DNA from: Nitrospina sp.
Lineage (GTDB): Bacteria; Nitrospinota; Nitrospinia; Nitrospinales; VA-1
Direction: 5' to 3'
DNA length: 12,220 nt
NCBI GenBank assembly: GCA_003545625.1
Contig: DODH01000024.1
Location: 532 to 12,751, forward strand
Made by a program: the position numbers and the translations under genes. A model generated the notes under the pieces. That model did no database searches and had not been told where the DNA came from. It saw nothing but the letters and a program-made list of their open reading frames with translations. Shown one piece after another: positions 7,442-12,220 of this stretch. Position 1 is the first letter of the stretch. Every line of letters starts with the position of its first letter.

Positions 7442-8233
7442 ATGATACAGATTCTTTTTGTCCTTTTATCGCTGAGCCTGGTTTCGCCAGGTTTCGCCGC
7501 CGAAACATCCGCAGGCATGGTACTCATTCCGGCAGGAAAATCCCAAATGGGGAGCAAGAAGTCCCTGTTGGAACTCAGACCTCACGACTTATTCAACACC
7601 GACCGGCACACCTTAGGCCCCGAAGACCCAGCCCATGAGGTCGATCTTGATGCATTCTATATGGACATTTTTGAAGTGCGCAATGAAAAATACAAAAAAT
7701 ATGTGGACGCGACCGGAGCGAAAAAACCCCGGGGTTGGGGAAAACCTGATTTCAATGGAGACCGTCAGCCAGTGGTAGGTGTTTCCTGGAAAGAAGCGGT
7801 GGCCTATTGTAAATGGAGCGGGAAAAGGCTGCCCACAGAAGCGGAATGGGAAAAAGCAGGCAGAGGCAAACGGCCAATCAACTACCCCTGGGGGGATTCC
7901 CTACCGGATTCAGAAAAACTGAACTACAACGAAGAGAAGATGAAAACCACCCCGGTGGGCTCCTATGAAAAAGGCAAGTCAGATTATGGCGTTTATGATC
8001 TTTCCGGGAACGTTTCTGAATGGGTTCATGACTGGCATTACCCGGAGTACTACTTGTTTTCTCCAAAAGAAAACCCGCAGGGTCCTGAAAAGGGACAATA
8101 TAAAATTATTCGCGGGGGAAATTGGAGAAACAAAGCCCTTGACGTCAACCTGACCTACCGCAACGCAACCGCACCCAATATGAGGAATGACACCGTGGGC
8201 TTTCGTTGCGCTAAAGACGCCTCTTCAAAATAA
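7442..8233 (+). CDS. Exported FGE-fold (SUMF1/PvdO-like) protein
   Basis: The protein has 263 residues, with a signal peptide (about 1-20, ending GFAA before ETSAG), so it should be periplasmic. The rest is a full formylglycine-generating-enzyme fold domain: MVLIPAGKSQMGS (26-38), FYMDIFEVRN (72-81), VVGVSWKEAVAYCKW (111-125), KRLPTEAEWEKAGRG (128-142), YDLSGNVSEWVHDW (185-198), KIIRGGNW (221-228) and VGFRCAKD (252-259). True FGEs carry a pair of copper-binding catalytic cysteines just after the RGGS(F/W) segment. Here that stretch (229-245) has none, and the only cysteines are Cys123 and Cys256. It is therefore unlikely to convert sulfatase cysteines to formylglycine. Relatives with this fold include PvdO, EgtB-type iron enzymes and plain binding domains. 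No sulfatase gene is nearby. It converges on coaBC with an 11-nt gap. Confidence 0.9.
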   Translation: MIQILFVLLSLSLVSPGFAAETSAGMVLIPAGKSQMGSKKSLLELRPHDLFNTDRHTLGPEDPAHEVDLDAFYMDIFEVRNEKYKKYVDATGAKKPRGWGKPDFNGDRQPVVGVSWKEAVAYCKWSGKRLPTEAEWEKAGRGKRPINYPWGDSLPDSEKLNYNEEKMKTTPVGSYEKGKSDYGVYDLSGNVSEWVHDWHYPEYYLFSPKENPQGPEKGQYKIIRGGNWRNKALDVNLTYRNATAPNMRNDTVGFRCAKDASSK

Positions 8234-8244
8234 ATACAGAACTT

Positions 8245-9435
8245 TTAAAGCCGGGACAGAATTTTATCCAGTAGCAGGTCGGCAATGTCCCGCTTGGATT
8301 TGAGAGGAAGGTTTTCAATATTTTCTTCACGGTCAATGATCGTCACCTGGTTGGAGTCGGACTGAAATCCGATTCCCGGCGCACTGATATCGTTGGCAAC
8401 AATGAGATCAAGGTTCTTTTTTTTCAACTTCTCCATGGCACTCTCCACCAGGTTTTGGGTTTCCGCCGCGAAACCAACCAACAGCTTGCCTGAGTTGCGT
8501 TGTGCCACTTCCAGCAAAATATCTACGGTGGGAACCAGCTTAAGGACCAAACCCTCATTCCCCTGTTTTTTGATCTTTTCCTTTTCCAGTTTTTCCGGAG
8601 AAAAGTCGCCCACTGCGGCAGACATAATCAAAACATCGCAATTTTGAAGATGCTCCTGAACTAAACCATTCATCTCGTCTGCCGTTTTACAAGATTTAAA
8701 GTCCACACCTGAGGGAGGCGTTAAAGAAGTCGGCCCGCTGATGAGCACCACTTCCCCTCCCCGTATCTTTGCCTGCTCGGCAATCGCATACCCCATTTTC
8801 CCTGAAGAGGGATTAGACAGATATCGCACGGGATCGATAGGCTCGTGAGTAGGCCCGGCTGTTACGAGAAACCGCAGGCCGCTCAAGTCACTACGCTGGT
8901 TAAAATAACCCCTTACCTTGTCAAGAATAACGGAAGGTTCGGCCAAACGCCCTGGCCCGGTTACTCCACAAGCGAGTTCTCCGCATTCGGGGTCCACAAA
9001 CTCCACGCCCCTCGATTTCAAGAGTTCAATATTTTCCTTCACTGCAGGATGCTCCCACATTCCTTCATTCATAGCCGGAGCAATCAGTACCGGCCCCTTA
9101 AACGCCAAGTGTAAACATGACAGAGCATCGTCGGCGAGGCCATGTGCCATTTTCCCCAGTATGGAGGCGGTAGCCGGAGCCACCACCAACAGGTCCGCAT
9201 TCTCGGCGACACGGATGTGTTCCATATCTGCGGAGTTTTGCGAATCAAACAATGTGTGATAAACCGGGTTCCCGGATAGTGCCTCAAAAGTCAACGGGGT
9301 GGCAAATTGCCCGGCATTGGCACTCATTACAACTCTTACATCGGCCCCTTCTTTGACCAACATGCGTAATAACTCCACGGCCTTGTAGGCAGCTATACCG
9401 GCAGAGACACCCAAAACAATTTTCGCGTTCTTCAT
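8245..9435 (-). CDS. coaBC: Bifunctional phosphopantothenoylcysteine decarboxylase/synthetase
   Basis: This 396-residue cytoplasmic enzyme couples 4'-phosphopantothenate to cysteine using CTP (CoaB) and decarboxylates the product to 4'-phosphopantetheine with FMN (CoaC), in coenzyme A synthesis. The CoaC half (about 1-175) shows GVSAGIAAYK (9-18), His73 in MEHIRVAENADL, VAPATA (85-90), PAMN (120-123) and the active-site Cys156 in GELACG. The CoaB half shows TAGPTHEPIDPVRYLSNPSS (192-211) running into GKMG, AAVGDF (273-278) and the lysine cluster KIKK (287-290). ATG 9435 is preferred because AGGA lies 4 nt upstream; ATG 9447 would add four residues with no binding site. It has its own promoter, divergent from glgA. 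No other CoA gene is adjacent. It converges with the FGE-fold gene without a visible terminator. Confidence 0.97.
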   Translation of the reverse strand: MKNAKIVLGVSAGIAAYKAVELLRMLVKEGADVRVVMSANAGQFATPLTFEALSGNPVYHTLFDSQNSADMEHIRVAENADLLVVAPATASILGKMAHGLADDALSCLHLAFKGPVLIAPAMNEGMWEHPAVKENIELLKSRGVEFVDPECGELACGVTGPGRLAEPSVILDKVRGYFNQRSDLSGLRFLVTAGPTHEPIDPVRYLSNPSSGKMGYAIAEQAKIRGGEVVLISGPTSLTPPSGVDFKSCKTADEMNGLVQEHLQNCDVLIMSAAVGDFSPEKLEKEKIKKQGNEGLVLKLVPTVDILLEVAQRNSGKLLVGFAAETQNLVESAMEKLKKKNLDLIVANDISAPGIGFQSDSNQVTIIDREENIENLPLKSKRDIADLLLDKILSRL

Positions 9436-9471
9436 GGTTTCCTGCATGATTTTTTTATGAAAGATAGCTCA

Positions 9472-9500
9472 ATTATAAGTATTAATCCTTAAGCAATCAA
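9472..9500 (-). promoter_or_regulatory. Sigma70-type promoter for coaBC
   Basis: On the minus strand TTGATT (9500-9495) and a perfect TATAAT (9477-9472) are separated by 17 bp. The start point would be near 9465, leaving a leader of about 30 nt that includes AGGA before ATG 9435. Confidence 0.68.
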
Positions 9501-9521
9501 TGTTTTTAGGAAGGGGGACGT

Positions 9522-9550
9522 TTGACTTTCCACCTTTCATTACATAGAGT
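9522..9550 (+). promoter_or_regulatory. Sigma70-type promoter for glgA
   Basis: TTGACT (9522-9527) and TAGAGT (9545-9550) are separated by 17 bp. Transcription would start near 9557, only about 7 nt before the glgA ATG at 9564. That fits the absence of a Shine-Dalgarno and suggests near-leaderless translation, unless a longer transcript exists. The -35 box faces the divergent coaBC promoter with 21 bp between the two -35 hexamers. Confidence 0.55.
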
Positions 9551-9563
9551 ACTGCCATAAATT

Positions 9564-11006
9564 ATGAGCCGGAAACTTAAAATTCTTTTTGTCGCTAGCG
9601 AAGTCCATCCTTTTGCCAAAACCGGCGGACTGGCAGACGTCAGTGGGGCATTGCCCCCGGCCCTAAAAAAACTCGGACACGACATTCGGGTCATCATGCC
9701 CAAATACCCCTGCACCACCAAAGCGGGAAAAGGCCTTCTCGAGCTGGATTTGGAACTCCCCGGCTTCAGCGGTTCCCTGTTCCAGTCAGAGCTGGCCGAA
9801 GGTGTCCCGGTTTACCTGATTGAACATGACGGCTACTATAACCGCGAACATCTTTATGGCGAACCCGGCTCGGATTATCCCGACAACGTGGAGCGGTTTG
9901 CTTATTTTTGCCGAGCTGTCCTGGAAGCCGCTAAAAAACTTGATTTCAAACCGGACATCATCCATTGCAACGACTGGCACACCGGGCTGATTCCGGTATA
10001 TTTAAAAACCCTTTACCGTAAAGACCCCGGGTTTGCTCAAACAAAAACGCTTTTCTCGATTCATAATCTCGGCTACCAGGGCAACTTCCCCCATTCCCAA
10101 TTGAAAGCAACTGGACTGGATGAATCCTTATTCAGGGAAGAAGGCATTGAATTTTACGGTCAAATCAGTTTTTTAAAAGGCGGACTGATATTTGCCGACA
10201 CGCTCACCACTGTGAGCCCCGCCTATAGCCAGGAAATCCAAACCACGGAACTGGGTTTTGGCATGGAAGGGATTTTGCAAAAACGTTCCGACCAACTGCA
10301 TGGAATTTTGAACGGTGTCGACTATACCGTATGGAACCCGGAAACCGACCCCTTCATTCCGGCCAACTATGGCTCGCAATCTCTATCACAAAAAAAACAA
10401 TGCCGGGAAGACCTGGTAAAAATATTTTCACTTCGGCTCAGTAAAAGGACACCCATTCTCTGCATGATCACCAGGCTTTCCGAGCAAAAGGGAATCGATT
10501 TGCTCATGCAAGCCCGGGACGCGCTGGATGAACAGGATATAGCCTTATTGATCCTGGGGACGGGGGAAACCCGATACGAATCTTTTTTCCTGCAATGGAA
10601 CCAGGATCGGCCTGACCGCATCGCGACGGCATTGATGTTCGACGAACCCCTGGGACATCGTATTCTTGCAGGCAGTGACATGCTCCTCATGCCTTCCAGC
10701 TATGAACCTTGCGGACTCACCCAGATGTATGCTTTGAAATATGGAACGGTTCCTATCGTCCGAGATATCGGCGGCTTGAAAAACTCCATCCAGGAATTCA
10801 GCGATAAAACGGGAAAGGGAACCGGGTTTAAATTTAAAGTTCCAAAAGCAAAATATTTCCTGAAATCTCTGCAGAAAGCCTTATCCTGTTTTAACCAAAC
10901 TGCAACTTGGAAAAAGCTGATGCTAAATGGGATGGCTAAAGATAATAGTTGGGAAGTTTCCGCCAAACAGTATTCACGTCTTTACCATAAATCCCTTCGC
11001 TCCTGA
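9564..11006 (+). CDS. glgA: Glycogen synthase (ADP-glucose type, GT5)
   Basis: The protein has 480 residues, the usual length of bacterial GlgA. It transfers glucose from ADP-glucose to the growing alpha-1,4-glucan in the cytoplasm. Motifs run from FAKTGGLADVSGALPPAL (17-34; Lys19 begins the KTGGL nucleotide-sugar loop) through CNDWHTGLIPVYL, FSIHNLGYQGNF, SFLKGGLIFAD, TVSPAYSQEI and LNGVDYTVWNP. They end with RLSEQKG (304-310; Arg304 and Lys309 are the phosphate-binding pair) and SSYEPCGLTQMYALKYGT, with catalytic-site Glu381. All key residues are present, and the N- and C-terminal GT-B halves are complete. The start follows a promoter at about 7 nt and has no Shine-Dalgarno. Unlike many glg loci, no glgB, glgC or glgP is adjacent. 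The gene is followed by a 207-nt gap rich in inverted repeats. Confidence 0.97.
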   Translation: MSRKLKILFVASEVHPFAKTGGLADVSGALPPALKKLGHDIRVIMPKYPCTTKAGKGLLELDLELPGFSGSLFQSELAEGVPVYLIEHDGYYNREHLYGEPGSDYPDNVERFAYFCRAVLEAAKKLDFKPDIIHCNDWHTGLIPVYLKTLYRKDPGFAQTKTLFSIHNLGYQGNFPHSQLKATGLDESLFREEGIEFYGQISFLKGGLIFADTLTTVSPAYSQEIQTTELGFGMEGILQKRSDQLHGILNGVDYTVWNPETDPFIPANYGSQSLSQKKQCREDLVKIFSLRLSKRTPILCMITRLSEQKGIDLLMQARDALDEQDIALLILGTGETRYESFFLQWNQDRPDRIATALMFDEPLGHRILAGSDMLLMPSSYEPCGLTQMYALKYGTVPIVRDIGGLKNSIQEFSDKTGKGTGFKFKVPKAKYFLKSLQKALSCFNQTATWKKLMLNGMAKDNSWEVSAKQYSRLYHKSLRS

Positions 11007-11022
11007 AACACCGGTTCAACAA

Positions 11023-11141
11023 GGAGTTAGAGTCTATCTCCAGTGAGCAACTCCGCCGCAAGCGGACGGGCTATCCTAAATAAAGTGTTATTTAAAAAGC
11101 CGTGGCAAGCCATGGGGAATAAAACCCACTAGTGGGATTTA
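11023..11141. repeat. Array of five consecutive inverted repeats between glgA and the receiver gene
   Basis: Five inverted repeats follow one another. (1) 11023-11041: GGAG/CTCC stem extended by three more pairs past one mismatch. (2) 11052-11066: TCCGC/GCGGA around CGCAA. (3) 11077-11094: perfect TAAATAA/TTATTTA around AGTG. (4) 11100-11115: CCGTGG/CCATGG around CAAG, with one G-U pair. (5) 11125-11136: perfect palindrome CCCACTAGTGGG, extendable to 11120-11141 past one mismatch pair. In addition GGAGTT (11023-11028) is fully complementary to AACTCC (11049-11054), so stems 1 and 2 could be replaced by an alternative pairing. No element ends in a U-tract, so this is not a plain intrinsic terminator. 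It may be a structured RNA leader or trailer, or a dispersed palindromic repeat element. Both ideas are inference. Confidence 0.6.
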
Positions 11142-11144
11142 CCG

Positions 11145-11171
11145 TTGCAAAAGAGGCCCGATTATTATAAA
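11145..11171 (+). promoter_or_regulatory. Weak promoter candidate for the receiver-dNK pair
   Basis: TTGCAA (11145-11150) and TATAAA (11166-11171) lie in order, but the spacing of 15 bp is short. A start near 11178 would give a leader of about 36 nt, with no Shine-Dalgarno before ATG 11214. An ACTAGTG heptamer present in the upstream palindrome (11128-11134) recurs at 11173-11179, at the predicted start point. Confidence 0.28.
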
Positions 11172-11213
11172 AACTAGTGTTTCTCGGACTGAACCCAATA
11201 AATCAGCAGACAC

Positions 11214-11561
11214 ATGAAAACAATTCTCGTTGTTGATGACGACCAAAATACCCGATCCCTTTATAAGGAAGAACTTGCCGGTTACCACGTTTCGCTTGCC
11301 GCCACTGGCGACGAAGCCCTGCAAAAACTGGACACGCAGGACCTTATTATTCTGGATATCAAAAATCCCACAGAGGACGGCATTGAGCTCATGCGGAAAA
11401 TCAAGGATAGCGATGTTCCCATAATACTCTGTTCGGCTCATGGTCGCTACAAACAGGATTTTAGAGTCTGGGCCTCGGACGCCACTGTCGTCAAATCGGC
11501 CGATCTCAGGGAACTGAAACTCACCATCAAGGAGATTTTCAATCAGCGAAAAGCGGGTTGA
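11214..11561 (+). CDS. Stand-alone response-regulator receiver domain
   Basis: The protein has 115 residues and consists only of a CheY-like receiver domain. Conserved positions are visible: the acidic pocket DDD (8-10), phospho-acceptor Asp48 in LIILDIKNP, the switch Ser74 in ILCSAHG and Lys94 in VVKSAD. There is no DNA-binding, enzymatic or other output domain, so it probably acts by protein contact as a phosphorylation-dependent switch or phosphate relay. No histidine kinase is in the window. The usual DxxMP loop after the phospho-acceptor reads DIKNP, with Asn replacing the common Met. The ATG at 11214 has no clear Shine-Dalgarno. The deoxynucleoside kinase begins 10 nt after the stop, so the two are likely co-transcribed. 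The specific pathway is unknown. Confidence 0.92.
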   Translation: MKTILVVDDDQNTRSLYKEELAGYHVSLAATGDEALQKLDTQDLIILDIKNPTEDGIELMRKIKDSDVPIILCSAHGRYKQDFRVWASDATVVKSADLRELKLTIKEIFNQRKAG

Positions 11562-11571
11562 TTAGAGTAAA

Positions 11572-12220
11572 ATGGCAAATCAAACCATCGAACCCAGGTT
11601 CATTGCTGTTGAAGGCGCCATTGGCGCGGGCAAAACATCACTGGTCAACCTTCTTGGAAAACAATATGGGGCCAAGGTGATTCTGGAAGATAACGATACC
11701 AATCCCTTTATCGCCAAATTTTATGAGGATCGGGACGCCTACTCCTTTCAAACCCAGATTTTTTTTTTACTAAACCGTTTCAACCAATATCTGCAGTTGG
11801 CGCAGAGGGAACTGTTCAACTCTGTGGTCGTGATCGACTACCTGTTTCAACGGGACAAAATATTCGCCCAACTCAACCTTGAAGATCACGAATACCGCCT
11901 GTACGAACAAATTTTTAATTTGATCGACCCCAAAGCCCCAAAACCCGATTTAGTCATTTTTTTGCAGGCCAGCACAGAAGTGCTACTGGAGAGAGTTTCC
12001 AAACGGGGCCGGGATTATGAAGCTTTTATGGATCCCGATTATCTCGATTCGGTAAACAAGGCTTTCAACAATTTCTTTTTTTATTATTCCAACACACCGC
12101 TTTTGGTCATAAATACCAATGAGATCGACTTTGTTGAAAAAAAATGTGATCTGGAAGAGTTGATTAACAAGATCAACAACCATAGAATAGGTAGAGAATA
12201 TTATAACCCGCTTGGATCCT
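11572..12220 (+). CDS. Deoxynucleoside kinase (dAdo/dCyd/dGuo kinase type), 3' end outside window
   Basis: An ATG at 11572 opens a frame of 216 codons that reaches the right edge without a stop. It belongs to the P-loop deoxynucleoside kinase family (Drosophila dNK, human dCK/dGK, bacterial dAK/dGK), which phosphorylates salvaged deoxynucleosides in the cytoplasm. The Walker A loop is GAIGAGKT (15-22). The middle matches the family pattern VVIDYLFQRDKIFAQLNL followed by EYRLYEQIF. The lid region reads ERVSKRGRDYE, then DPDYLDSVNKAFNNFFFYYS and TPLLVINTNEIDF, typical of bacterial members. The visible length is near the family's full size, so only a few residues should be missing. It follows the receiver gene by 10 nt with a weak AGAG upstream. 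A run of ten T bases lies inside the gene at 11759-11768. The exact base preference cannot be told. Confidence 0.93.
   Translation, partial: MANQTIEPRFIAVEGAIGAGKTSLVNLLGKQYGAKVILEDNDTNPFIAKFYEDRDAYSFQTQIFFLLNRFNQYLQLAQRELFNSVVVIDYLFQRDKIFAQLNLEDHEYRLYEQIFNLIDPKAPKPDLVIFLQASTEVLLERVSKRGRDYEAFMDPDYLDSVNKAFNNFFFYYSNTPLLVINTNEIDFVEKKCDLEELINKINNHRIGREYYNPLGS

Noticed and set aside
8231..8250. Bidirectional terminator between the FGE-fold gene and coaBC
   Set aside because: The gap is only 11 nt and no stem-loop with a T-tract could be found.

Overview
The window looks like chromosomal core sequence from a Gram-negative (diderm) bacterium with balanced base composition. The ApbE homologue carries a lipobox, the FGE-fold protein has an export signal, and the genes are ordinary housekeeping and accessory metabolism. 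The mix (GlgA, CoaBC, a deoxynucleoside kinase and a CBS-type ClC) would fit a Nitrospinota- or deltaproteobacteria-like lineage, but that placement is inference from general impression, not from a marker gene. I see no rRNA, tRNA, CRISPR array, transposase or phage gene, and no defence system.

Layout, left to right. The 5' end of rpe (ribulose-phosphate 3-epimerase) runs off the left edge on the minus strand. A 190-base divergent region rich in inverted repeats follows. On the plus strand come a ClC-family anion channel/transporter with two CBS domains and, 7 nt later, a lipoprotein FAD:protein FMN transferase (apbE). apbE overlaps tail to tail with a minus-strand block: a zinc-ribbon membrane protein, a Cu(I)-type P1B ATPase (copA) and a membrane-anchored SGNH hydrolase, with transcription from right to left. 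A second divergent region holds a textbook sigma70 promoter for an exported FGE-fold (SUMF1/PvdO-like) protein. That gene converges on coaBC, the bifunctional enzyme of coenzyme A synthesis. coaBC and glgA (glycogen synthase) are divergent and each has a recognisable promoter. After glgA lies a 207-base gap packed with consecutive inverted repeats. Then come a stand-alone receiver-domain protein and, 10 nt later, a deoxynucleoside kinase that runs off the right edge.

Functional links are modest. clc-apbE, copA-SGNH and receiver-dNK are likely co-transcribed pairs by spacing. coaBC and glgA are isolated from their usual pathway partners. Several starts (clc, apbE, copA, FGE-fold, glgA, receiver) lack a convincing Shine-Dalgarno sequence, and the predicted glgA leader is only about 7 nt.

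The most interesting material is non-coding: the inverted-repeat array after glgA, the overlapping palindromes in front of the zinc-ribbon gene and the hairpins in front of clc. On the protein side, the ClC has non-standard residues at the selectivity motif and the internal proton-glutamate position, and the FGE-fold protein lacks the catalytic cysteines. I found no convincing new multi-gene system.
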